NCBI GenBank assembly: GCA_910586275.1
Contig: CAJUIM010000081.1
Coordinates: 2,816 to 17,168, forward strand
Direction of reading: 5' to 3'
DNA from: an uncultured Lachnospiraceae bacterium
Lineage (GTDB): Bacteria; Bacillota; Clostridia; Lachnospirales; Lachnospiraceae
DNA length: 14,353 nt
Shown: positions 6,523 through 13,304 of the stretch, in pieces
Position numbering within the stretch: the first letter of the stretch is position 1
Layout of the letters: each line of letters opens with the position of its first letter
The notes under the pieces: generated by a model
Seen by the model: the letters and a program-made list of their open reading frames with translations, nothing else
Databases searched by the model: none
What the model was told of the DNA's origin: nothing
Position numbers and translations under genes: made by a program

Positions 6523-8772
6523 TCATTCATCCAAATAAATCTGTACTCTGTTCTGCACTACCTTCGCCACCTCTTCCACCGTTTTCTGTCCCTTAAAGTA
6601 GGCCGCTGCCTCTCCGTAAATAATTTCCGTCAGCCTATTGTCCATCCCCCGCCGGATCTGCACATGATCTATCATCGCCCTGACTCTTTCCACCTGCTCC
6701 TCCGTAGCGGCATAAGTATCTATAGAAACCCCGTTCACTCCCCAAGAAGACTTTGGCCGCAGCTTCTGCTCCCCATCCGTGTCTTCGTAATATTCTTCCT
6801 TCCTTTCTTCCTCGAATAATTTTTCCAAAGCCGATTTCAGCACGGGAAAACCGCTTCCGCTGGTTGCCTCCAAATCTTCCTGCCGTTCCTCCGACAGATT
6901 GAATTTAATAAATTCCCAGACACCCTGCTTATTTTCGGAAGCCGCATGCATAGCCACCGTCGTCCCGCATATACTGAGCATCTGCCCGCTGTTTCCGGAC
7001 GTAGGGTATCCGATAAAGTTCACAGACTCCCCAAACGCATATTCATATACCTGATATAATTCCACGGAAGTGACCAGCCCCTGAAGGAGTACCAATTCCC
7101 CGTTCCGTACCTTTTCCATCTGAGAAGCAAAATCGGATGCATTGCCCGCTTCCTCCGGAAAACTTCCTGCAAATTCCAGAATTTCCGCAAATTCCCTGCC
7201 TGTAAAGTCACAGGTTCCGTTTTCCTCATCGATAAACAAATCCTGATTCATCATACACATCAGCCAAAGCATAGTGCCTTTATCGGCTGCTTCCAGAATC
7301 TGCATATCCTTTCCTTTTGCGGCCGCCAATTCCATCATATCCTTCACGGACCAAGAACTGCCCTCCCCCACATCCGATACCTTACCAACCAATGTCTCAA
7401 TCCCAAAGGACGGAATAATGGCATATAGTTTCCCGTCACGCTCATATGCCTTTAAGACGCTTTCCACAAAATCCTCCTTGCCAAGAGAGGCATCCTTCTC
7501 CAAAAAAGGAACCAAATCTTCCGCTACGCCTGCGGCAATCAGATTTTCCAGCGTCAGGCCGCTGAAAGCCACATCCATCATATCCGGCGCCTCGCTGCCG
7601 GTCAAGTCTGCATTCAGCAGGGCAACCCTGTCCATATAGTTCATGGAACTATCCCCGTATTCCTTCACCTCAATATAATACTCGCTGTTTGCCTTATTGA
7701 AAGCCACAATATCCCGTTCCACAAAATAAGGTACATCCAAGGCGGCGTACGTCAGCCTTTTTTTCTCCGGCATCTCTCCGCTTTTCTTTTCCGTCAGAAT
7801 GGCAATCTCTTTTTTTGCCCCCGCACTGTAATCCACCGTCAGCGAAATCACTCTCCCGTCCGGCAATATGGCAAAATCTCTTATATGATTGCCGTCAATA
7901 TTGCTTTCCCGCCAGTTCAGCACCGCCGCCGGCTCCTCATCTTCCAAATTGCATATGTACAGCATGGCGTCCTGCACATAAGCTAAATCCGTCTCCTGTC
8001 CTTTCCGGTAAATACCTTTCTGAAATGCCATGCCGCTTTCCAAAGGTTTTAAATCTTTCCCGGATAATTCTACCGTTTCCAGATTCCAGCCATGTTTCCC
8101 GTCATAACCCACCACGACCCTGCCGTCTCCCAACACAAACATAGCAGAAAGATACGCTCCTGCAGACACCTGAAAAAACAGGCTTCCGTCCTGGTTCAGC
8201 ACATACACATCCTCCACGGAAGAAATATAATAGTTTCCCTCCGCATCCTGATACAAACCATTGATATAGAAAGCCGCCGCCTCCCTGCCAGAAAATAAAT
8301 TGCCCGTATTCACCGTTTCCAGGATATTCCCTTCCGACGATGCCTTCCTAATCTCCACATATCCAACCTTTCCGTCTGCCATCGGATCGCCGTCATATAC
8401 AGTCACCGCCAAAAGCAGATTCCCTTCCGCATCTTCCCCTATAAATGTTACACGTCCGCCTGCTTCCGTCTCCAAAAAAACTTTATTCACGCCTTCCTTT
8501 CCGATTTCCAACGAATACAATGCCTCTTCGTTCTGTTCCGTACCTGCAAAAAAAATCTTCTCACTCCCAAGCTTAACCGCGCTTACCGACTCACAATATT
8601 GCTCCAAATTCACGAATTCCGCCTCATATGTTCCCACGGCCTGCATGCCCGCCGCATCCCCCTGCGATTCCCTGTACCCTTTCTTTCCGCATCCGCATAA
8701 AAATAACAATAAAACCGCTAATAATGCCATGCCTCTACTTTTCCTTCTCTTCCCCATTTCATTTCTATCCAT
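6523..8772 (-). CDS. Lipoprotein with C-terminal family 1 solute-binding domain
   Basis: The product has 749 residues. A lipoprotein signal peptide (KRRK at 8-11, hydrophobic core, lipobox LCGC with Cys28) should tether it to the outer membrane face. Residues about 45-335 look like a beta-propeller-like repeat region (DAEGNYYISS, LGDGRVVVGYDG, LPDGRVISLTVDY). From about 338, TYAALDVPYFVERDIVAFNKANSEY opens a family 1 extracellular solute-binding domain (EAPDMMD, GKLYAIIPSFG) running to the C-terminus. ATG 8772 follows AGGAGAG by about 9 nt; the frame is open to 9057, but only this start yields a signal peptide. No ABC permease or ATPase is nearby, so it may work with a distant transporter or act as a sensor (inference). 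Repeat copy B lies in its leader. Confidence 0.85.
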   Translation of the reverse strand: MDRNEMGKRRKSRGMALLAVLLLFLCGCGKKGYRESQGDAAGMQAVGTYEAEFVNLEQYCESVSAVKLGSEKIFFAGTEQNEEALYSLEIGKEGVNKVFLETEAGGRVTFIGEDAEGNLLLAVTVYDGDPMADGKVGYVEIRKASSEGNILETVNTGNLFSGREAAAFYINGLYQDAEGNYYISSVEDVYVLNQDGSLFFQVSAGAYLSAMFVLGDGRVVVGYDGKHGWNLETVELSGKDLKPLESGMAFQKGIYRKGQETDLAYVQDAMLYICNLEDEEPAAVLNWRESNIDGNHIRDFAILPDGRVISLTVDYSAGAKKEIAILTEKKSGEMPEKKRLTYAALDVPYFVERDIVAFNKANSEYYIEVKEYGDSSMNYMDRVALLNADLTGSEAPDMMDVAFSGLTLENLIAAGVAEDLVPFLEKDASLGKEDFVESVLKAYERDGKLYAIIPSFGIETLVGKVSDVGEGSSWSVKDMMELAAAKGKDMQILEAADKGTMLWLMCMMNQDLFIDEENGTCDFTGREFAEILEFAGSFPEEAGNASDFASQMEKVRNGELVLLQGLVTSVELYQVYEYAFGESVNFIGYPTSGNSGQMLSICGTTVAMHAASENKQGVWEFIKFNLSEERQEDLEATSGSGFPVLKSALEKLFEEERKEEYYEDTDGEQKLRPKSSWGVNGVSIDTYAATEEQVERVRAMIDHVQIRRGMDNRLTEIIYGEAAAYFKGQKTVEEVAKVVQNRVQIYLDE

Positions 8773-8830
8773 ATTTACCCTCTCTCCTTTTCTTTCAAAT
8801 CTACCGCTGCGTTTGCCGCAGAGCGAAAGC

Positions 8831-8886
8831 GTGTCCGAATAAAAACATTTTTCCGGATGCGGGCTGCGGCTTAAGTGAATGACACT
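8831..8886. repeat. Hairpin repeat element, copy B (right half only)
   Basis: These 56 bp align without gaps to 4686-4741 of copy A at 49 of 56 positions, including the identical blocks GTGTCCGAATAAAAACAT and GGCTTAAGTGAATGAC. The outer left arm is missing, though GCCGCAG just upstream (about 8814-8820) can pair with CTGCGGC inside it. It lies in the leader of the solute-binding lipoprotein gene. Confidence 0.85.
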
Positions 8887-9027
8887 GCCCTGCACACCCC
8901 AAGTTCGGGAATGTATATGAAATTCACCTCCTCCGTTTGCATGGTATACTGCATATCCACTTCCCGCTGTATCCGAACATCTGCTCTCCTCTGTTTCGGT
9001 CCGCAAACCAGCCACACGTCGGAACAT

Positions 9028-9057
9028 AACATAAAATAAACTATTTCTGCCTGACAA
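9028..9057 (-). promoter_or_regulatory. Candidate promoter of the solute-binding lipoprotein gene
   Basis: On the minus strand, TTGTCA (9057-9052) is followed after 18 nt by TATGTT (9033-9028). Transcription from here would give a leader of about 250 nt containing copy B. Both boxes are imperfect. Confidence 0.35.
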
Positions 9058-9202
9058 TCCATTCTTCCTTAGTAGTATTTCAGTAGTAGATACATGCTAC
9101 CCTCCCCTTTTCCTTCCATATACGCCCGTCTCCTATAGGCCGGATCTTATTTTTATTCTCTCCTGCCGGCTGAATTTATATAATGAACTGCCGACACGGT
9201 TA
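9058..9202. other. Intergenic region between the lipoprotein and HAD genes
   Basis: The whole gap between the two divergent genes is 8773-9361; apart from copy B and the two promoters it holds little. On the minus strand, AAGGGGAGGG precedes a tiny ORF at 9095-9069 (MYLLLKYY, stop). A short stem (GCCGG near 9140 with CCGGC near 9166) is also visible. I see no larger gene that I can defend. Confidence 0.4.
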
Positions 9203-9230
9203 TTGTTTTTTCCATTTTCTATGGTAAAAT
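9203..9230 (+). promoter_or_regulatory. Candidate promoter and dyad upstream of the HAD gene
   Basis: TTGTTT (9203-9208) is followed after 16 nt by TAAAAT (9225-9230), giving a leader of about 125 nt to ATG 9362. The -10 region is embedded in an exact inverted repeat, CCATTTT (9212-9218) facing AAAATGG (9226-9232). A second one, TTTCTATG, faces CATAGAAA around it. Either could be an operator. Confidence 0.4.
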
Positions 9231-9361
9231 GGAATCATAGAAACAAGGATGTGTTATATGACAACACAGAAGAAATGATTTTTAACTGCAACAGCGGCGC
9301 GGAATCCCACGCCAATATTGTGTGGATATTATGATTGCGGAAAGGGTAAAATAATTCTGAT

Positions 9362-10204
9362 ATGAAAACATTGTATGTTACTGATTTAGACGGTACTTTG
9401 ATGCGAGATGATAAAATAATTTCAGATGAAAGTGTCGCCATATTGAATCGTCTGATTGACCAAGGCATATTTCTTACATATGCAACTGCAAGATCGCTGG
9501 ATTCTGCTTCTGAAATTACAAAAAATATTTCCTTTCACCTACCTGTCATTATCCGCAACGGAACAATTCTTGCCGATCCTCAGTCCAAGAAAGAAATCGA
9601 AATTTCAATGTTTGGAGAAGAACTGCAGGACATAAGGCAGGCTTTAGCTGACACCACAATCCCCGGATTTGCAACCGCTTATTGGGGGGCCAGTGAAGTA
9701 AAATTGTGCCTGACAGGAAGAACAAATAAAGGTTTTCAGGATTATTTGCAAAACCATTCTGCGGACAGGCGTATTCATATGGTTGATACGGAAGATAAAT
9801 TGTATGAAGGGAAAACCTGCTACTTTACATTTATTGCCCCCAAAAATGAATTACTGCCCCTTTATGAGCGTGTAAAACATATAGAGGGAATTAACTGTAT
9901 TTTTCAGCAAGACAAATACAGGCCGGAATATTGGTTAGAACTATGTCCCGGGAATGCAACAAAGGCATCAGCAATTCAAAGAGTAAAGCAGTTATGCGGT
10001 TGTCAGAGGGTAATTGTATTTGGAGATTCGGCAAATGATATTTCCATGTTTCAAATGGCAGATGAAGCATATGCAACCAAAAACGCAATTGACGAATTAA
10101 AAGAAATTGCTACAGGAATCATTGAAAGCAATAATGCTGACGGAGTAGCAAAATGGTTAGAAGCCGCCGCGGCCAACGTCAGGAATCCTGTTTTTCGAAA
10201 ATAA
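9362..10204 (+). CDS. HAD superfamily hydrolase, Cof-type (subfamily IIB) phosphatase
   Basis: The product has 280 residues, the normal size for Cof-type HAD phosphatases. Motif I is TDLDGTLM (nucleophile Asp8, acid/base Asp10) at the very N-terminus. The Cof cap domain lies in the middle, a conserved Lys falls in the ATKAS segment, and FGDSANDISMF supplies the motif IV acidic residues. Such enzymes remove phosphate from sugar phosphates, nucleotides or flavin phosphates; the substrate here is unknown. It is the only plus-strand gene and is clearly more AT-rich than its neighbours. It lies between repeat copies B and C. The final 12 or so codons (AANVRNPVFRK) and the stop fall inside copy C, so its native C-terminus was probably replaced. 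The ribosome binding site is weak (AAAGGG about 14 nt upstream). Confidence 0.92.
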   Translation: MKTLYVTDLDGTLMRDDKIISDESVAILNRLIDQGIFLTYATARSLDSASEITKNISFHLPVIIRNGTILADPQSKKEIEISMFGEELQDIRQALADTTIPGFATAYWGASEVKLCLTGRTNKGFQDYLQNHSADRRIHMVDTEDKLYEGKTCYFTFIAPKNELLPLYERVKHIEGINCIFQQDKYRPEYWLELCPGNATKASAIQRVKQLCGCQRVIVFGDSANDISMFQMADEAYATKNAIDELKEIATGIIESNNADGVAKWLEAAAANVRNPVFRK

Positions 10205-10233
10205 CAAAAAACAGGATTCCTGACGCTGGCCGC
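10169..10233 (+). terminator. Long hairpin likely ending HAD transcription
   Basis: Bases 10169-10195 pair with 10206-10233 over about 27 positions with a single mismatch, and the HAD stop codon lies in or next to the 10-nt loop. The inner stem pairs a T-run with an A-run, so no T-tail follows the hairpin on the plus strand. A termination or RNA-stabilising role is inferred from its strength and position. Confidence 0.45.
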
Positions 10234-10252
10234 AGTTCAAGTTAATGACATT
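10169..10252. repeat. Hairpin repeat element, copy C, forming the 3' end of the HAD gene
   Basis: The last 34 bases (10219-10252) match the corresponding end of copy A at 27 of 34 positions, ending AAGTTAATGACATT. The inner part has grown into a long, nearly perfect hairpin (see the terminator entry). The outer left arm seen in copy A is absent. Confidence 0.8.
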
Positions 10253-10294
10253 GGATTATGAGCCGGGGTTTCCCCGTCCTCCTTCTCCCCTATT

Positions 10295-11086
10295 CTATAA
10301 TGAAAAATCAAAATTCTGTCCGACTTTGCGTTCCGCACTTGTCAGCATATGGTCTGCCATATCAGACATAATTACGTTGTCAATCTTTTTCAGCAAGTCG
10401 TCCCATGAATGCGCCGTAACGGTTACCTTATCCCCACTGTCAGCCTGCATTCCTTCTTGCAGCCGTTCTTCTGCTTTTTTCCTATCGTTTTTCCGTGTCT
10501 CTTCCTTTTTTGCCTTAACGCTTTCTTCCCGTCTCTCCGAAATACGTTCCCTCTGCTTAGCCAAAGATTTATCCACTACTGCAAAAAAGGAGGCATTTCC
10601 GTGATCGTCAAATGTCATTCCGAAAGAACTTACCCTGCTGGCATTGGTACCCAAACTAAGTTTCATCTGTTCAACCTGTGCCGTGGCTCCTGACAGAATC
10701 CCCTCATATTTCTTGCGGTATTCCGCGTCCTCCGCCATACGTTCAATTTTATCGGAATCAATCAGCACAATAAGTTCCTTGCTGCTGGAATACATGCCTT
10801 TATTCCGCTCGGCCTCTGCTTTCTTTTCCGGAGACACAAGGATGAAATCCATATTGGAATATTTCTTCTTTAACTGCTCATAATATTTCAGCGCCTTATC
10901 ACTCAGCTTAGGACTTCCCAAAGTCCTGCCGTTCACGTCATTCAGCTTCTTTCCGCTTTCCGTCTTTGTCTCCTGGCTGCCCTTTACCGCTTCATTCTTC
11001 TTATCCGCTGCCTTTTTGTTCTCCTGATATCCGACTACGGAACTTAAATAATCGCTCTGCCCTAATCCATTCATATAATTGCTCAT
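10295..11086 (-). CDS. DUF6033-like protein, possible member of the sigma-28 regulon
   Basis: The product has 263 residues and is cytoplasmic, with no signal peptide or membrane segment. Its layout is an N-terminal MSNYMNGLGQSDYLSSV segment, a low-complexity Lys/Glu linker and a compact region with ALKYYEQLKKKYSNMDFILVSP. A middle part (ELIVLIDSDKIERMAED) follows, then a long, highly charged helix (about 190-225) and a C-terminal LLKKIDNVIMSDMADHML segment. This resembles the uncharacterised DUF6033 family of Lachnospiraceae as I remember it; no function is established. ATG 11086 is chosen because AAGGAGG sits 9 nt upstream; an ATG at 11143 would add 19 Arg-rich residues containing that site. 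The sigma-28-like promoter at 11329-11303 hints at a role in motility or the cell surface (inference). Confidence 0.78.
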   Translation of the reverse strand: MSNYMNGLGQSDYLSSVVGYQENKKAADKKNEAVKGSQETKTESGKKLNDVNGRTLGSPKLSDKALKYYEQLKKKYSNMDFILVSPEKKAEAERNKGMYSSSKELIVLIDSDKIERMAEDAEYRKKYEGILSGATAQVEQMKLSLGTNASRVSSFGMTFDDHGNASFFAVVDKSLAKQRERISERREESVKAKKEETRKNDRKKAEERLQEGMQADSGDKVTVTAHSWDDLLKKIDNVIMSDMADHMLTSAERKVGQNFDFSL

Positions 11087-11275
11087 ATTGCCCATCCTCC
11101 TTGACTCTCTGCTTCTAGCAGCCTTCTTCCTCCGGCCGCCCATACGCCCTCAACCTCCATTTTAAGGGCTGCCTGAACTTTTTTTATCCAATATCTTCCA
11201 CACCGTCTTCTGCTGCGTGCAGCCCGGCCTTTCCATATAAAAATCCGGCGCAGCTCTCCAAGGGCGGAAATAAGC

Positions 11276-11320
11276 GGCAAATATATTTGCCATTTGCTAC
11301 ATATATCGGACGGCAAATGG
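11276..11320. promoter_or_regulatory. Cluster of GGCAAAT palindromes, possible operator
   Basis: GGCAAATATATTTGCC (11276-11291) is a perfect 16-bp palindrome. Overlapping it, CCATTTGC (11290-11297) is the exact reverse complement of GCAAATGG (11313-11320). The motif GCAAAT therefore occurs four times in 45 bp in alternating orientation, across the start of the sigma-28-like transcript. It looks like a binding site for a dimeric regulator (inference). Confidence 0.5.
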
Positions 11321-11329
11321 ATATATTTA
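11303..11329 (-). promoter_or_regulatory. Sigma-28 (FliA/SigD)-type promoter
   Basis: On the minus strand, TAAA (11329-11326) is followed after exactly 15 nt by TCCGATAT (11310-11303). This matches the Bacillus subtilis sigma-D consensus TAAA-N15-GCCGATAT at all but one defined base. It points at the DUF6033-like gene, with a leader of about 210 nt that contains no convincing ORF. Confidence 0.6.
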
Positions 11330-11410
11330 ACACTTCACTGCAATTTCTCGTGTACCTTTTGGCAAAAATCCGAAAAGCATGCTCTGGGAATGCAAAAAAT
11401 TCGCCGCCTG

Positions 11411-11908
11411 TTATTTTATATCCCCTTCCTGATGCCATTCCAAATCCGCCGCCGGAATCACCACATAGTTATCCGCGCCCTCCCCGACCCGCAATATTAC
11501 GTTTCTGATTCCCGCCTGAATAATCATCCGGGCACAGATAGGGCACGGCTTTGCCTTATGGACGGAATAATCCTCCGGATTCACCCCGGCCAGATATAAA
11601 TCCCCGCCCATGGTCTGTTCCCTGGAGCAATTTAACAACGCATTGGCTTCCGCATGGATTGCCCGGCATATCGCGTAACCCTCCCCTTGGTGCATCCCCT
11701 TTTCCATCCGCGGGCACACGCCCACATCACAGCAATTTTCGAATCCACGGGGCGAGCCATTGTATCCGGTGGAAATCACCGCATCATCCTTCACCACCAC
11801 TGCCCCATATTTCCGTTTCAGGCATGTGCTTCTGTATGCAAAATTTTCCGCACAGTTTAAATAGGCATCCACCTTGGAAATCCTTTTATTTGCCTCCGGC
11901 ACTACCAT
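11411..11908 (-). CDS. comEB: dCMP deaminase family protein (ComEB-like)
   Basis: The product has 165 residues, normal for dCMP deaminases. It should convert dCMP to dUMP, feeding thymidylate synthesis. The zinc site is explicit: HAEAN with ligand His85 and proton-shuttle Glu87, and PCPIC with Cys122 and Cys125. Upstream, TGYNGSPRG and a Cys-rich NCCDVGVCPR segment are typical of this family. ATG 11908 is set by AGGAG 8 nt upstream; a GTG three codons earlier is possible. The C-terminus (about 145-165) is divergent. It is the third gene after the two purine genes, 192 nt downstream of the transformylase, so it may be part of the same transcript. A free-standing deaminase in nucleotide salvage is the most likely role; a DNA-uptake role is not implied by the name. 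Confidence 0.92.
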   Translation of the reverse strand: MVVPEANKRISKVDAYLNCAENFAYRSTCLKRKYGAVVVKDDAVISTGYNGSPRGFENCCDVGVCPRMEKGMHQGEGYAICRAIHAEANALLNCSREQTMGGDLYLAGVNPEDYSVHKAKPCPICARMIIQAGIRNVILRVGEGADNYVVIPAADLEWHQEGDIK

Positions 11909-12100
11909 AACTAACACTCCTATCCGTTCCTTTTACTCCCGCGTTCAACAGCCAAGTGCATGCTTAAATCCAGCCTTTGGCTGATTAACATGTTTGAGAA
12001 TTGCTTTCCGGCAGATGTGCGCCACCATTTGTGGAAGCGCACTCCCGATGCTTTGCTGCCTGCGGCAGTGTCTTTGATTCTGCTACGCAGAATACGTCTT
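11909..12100 (-). other. Hairpin-rich spacer between the transformylase and dCMP deaminase genes
   Basis: Three clean stem-loops follow the transformylase stop on the minus strand. The first is ATTCTGC/GCAGAAT with a 3-nt loop (12093-12077). The second is CTGCC/GGCAG with a 3-nt loop (12068-12056). The third is GTGCG plus CCAC pairing with GTGG plus CGCAC (12042-12017). None is followed by a T-run, so they are not typical terminators. They could stabilise or be processing sites in the mRNA. Confidence 0.5.
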
Positions 12101-13279
12101 CTAATGATGGAACAGGCGAATCCCCGTAAATACCATTGCCATCCCATATTTGTCGCAGCATGCAATCACGGCATCGTCCCTTACCGAACCGCCCGGCTGG
12201 GCAATATATTTCACGCCGCTCTTATGTGCCCTTTCAATATTGTCCGAAAACGGGAAAAATGCATCCGATCCAAGCGTCACATCCTGATTGCCGTCCAGCC
12301 ATGCCCGTTTTTCCTCCCTTGTGAAAACCGGCGGCTTTACCTTGAAGCATTTCTGCCATTCCCCTTCCCTGAGAATGTCCTCATACTCATCGCCGATGTA
12401 AACATCAATGGCGTTATCCCTGTCGGCACGTCCAAGAGAATCCACAAACTCCAGCCCAAGTACCTGTGGGGCCTGACGGAGATACCAATTGTCGGCCTTC
12501 TGCCCGGCCAGTCTGGTGCAATGGATTCTGGACTGCTGCCCTGCCCCAATCCCTATTGCCTGCCCGCCTTTCACATAGCATACCGAATTGGACTGCGTAT
12601 ATTTTAATGTAATCAAAGCTATTTTCATATCCGTCCACGCCGCATCGGGAATATCCTTCTTCTCCGTTACCACATGGGACAGCAATTGTCCGTCAACATG
12701 CAGTTCGTTCCTCCCCTGTTCAAAGGTAATGCCATAAACCTGCTTTCTTTCCACGGCTGCCGGCACATAGGACGGATCCATGCGGATAATATTATAATTT
12801 CCCTTTTTCTTTGCTTTCAGCAGTTCCAACGCCTCGTCCGTATAGCCGGGAGCGATTACGCCGTCGGAAACCTCCCGCTTAATCAGCCTTGCCGTATCCG
12901 CATCGCATTCATCGGACAAAGCAATGAAATCGCCGAAGGAAGACATCCTGTCCGCGCCTCTGGCCCTGGCATAGGCACAGGCAAGCGGCGACAGTTCCCC
13001 CAAGTCGTCCACCCAATAAATCTTCGCCAACGTCTCGTCCAGCGGAAGTCCCACTGCCGCCCCCGCCGGCGACACATGCTTAAAAGATGCGGCTGCCGGC
13101 AGCCCGGTAGCCTCCTTTAATTCTTTCACCAGCTGCCAGCCGTTAAACGCATCCAAAAAATTAATATATCCCGGCTTTCCGTTCAGCACCGTAACCGGGA
13201 GTTCGCTGCCGTCTTCCATAAAAATGCGGGAAGGCTTCTGATTCGGGTTACATCCGTATTTTAATTCCATTTCGTTCAT
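12101..13279 (-). CDS. purH: Stand-alone AICAR transformylase (PurH formyltransferase domain only)
   Basis: The product has 392 residues. It should transfer the formyl group of 10-formyl-THF to AICAR, giving FAICAR, the penultimate step of IMP synthesis. It starts with LKYGCNPNQKP and has the catalytic Lys67-His68 in ASFKHVSPAGAA. It continues through RGADRMSSFGDFIALS, TLKYTQSNSVCY, the GIGAGQQSR segment, FFPFSDNIERA and AQPGGSVRDDAVI, all standard AICAR transformylase blocks. Normal bacterial PurH is about 510-530 residues with an N-terminal IMP cyclohydrolase domain; that domain is absent here and nothing suggests decay. The missing activity is supplied by the gene directly upstream, 25 nt away. 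ATG 13279 follows AGGAG by 6 nt. It is probably controlled by the ZTP riboswitch at the operon head. Confidence 0.95.
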   Translation of the reverse strand: MNEMELKYGCNPNQKPSRIFMEDGSELPVTVLNGKPGYINFLDAFNGWQLVKELKEATGLPAAASFKHVSPAGAAVGLPLDETLAKIYWVDDLGELSPLACAYARARGADRMSSFGDFIALSDECDADTARLIKREVSDGVIAPGYTDEALELLKAKKKGNYNIIRMDPSYVPAAVERKQVYGITFEQGRNELHVDGQLLSHVVTEKKDIPDAAWTDMKIALITLKYTQSNSVCYVKGGQAIGIGAGQQSRIHCTRLAGQKADNWYLRQAPQVLGLEFVDSLGRADRDNAIDVYIGDEYEDILREGEWQKCFKVKPPVFTREEKRAWLDGNQDVTLGSDAFFPFSDNIERAHKSGVKYIAQPGGSVRDDAVIACCDKYGMAMVFTGIRLFHH

Positions 13280-13304
13280 TTTCTTCTCCTATTCCATGAA
13301 CCGC

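Noticed and set aside
8773..9057. Extended N-terminus of the lipoprotein to 9057
   Set aside because: It runs through repeat copy B and would bury the signal peptide and lipobox; ATG 8772 has a strong ribosome binding site.
8871..9062. 63-residue minus-strand ORF ending in copy B
   Set aside because: The ribosome binding site is too close to the ATG, there are no recognisable motifs, and the frame overlaps the lipoprotein leader.
10256..10290. Terminator of the DUF6033-like gene at the GGGG-CCCC stem
   Set aside because: The stem is only 4-5 bp with a 3-nt loop and no T-run on the minus strand.
11149..11223. 24-residue ORF in the DUF6033 leader
   Set aside because: No ribosome binding site and no sign of conservation visible; it is probably chance.
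12101..13279. Truncated or frameshifted purH
   Set aside because: The frame begins at a normal start with a good ribosome binding site and at the correct domain boundary, and a separate cyclohydrolase is adjacent, so it is a genuine stand-alone enzyme.
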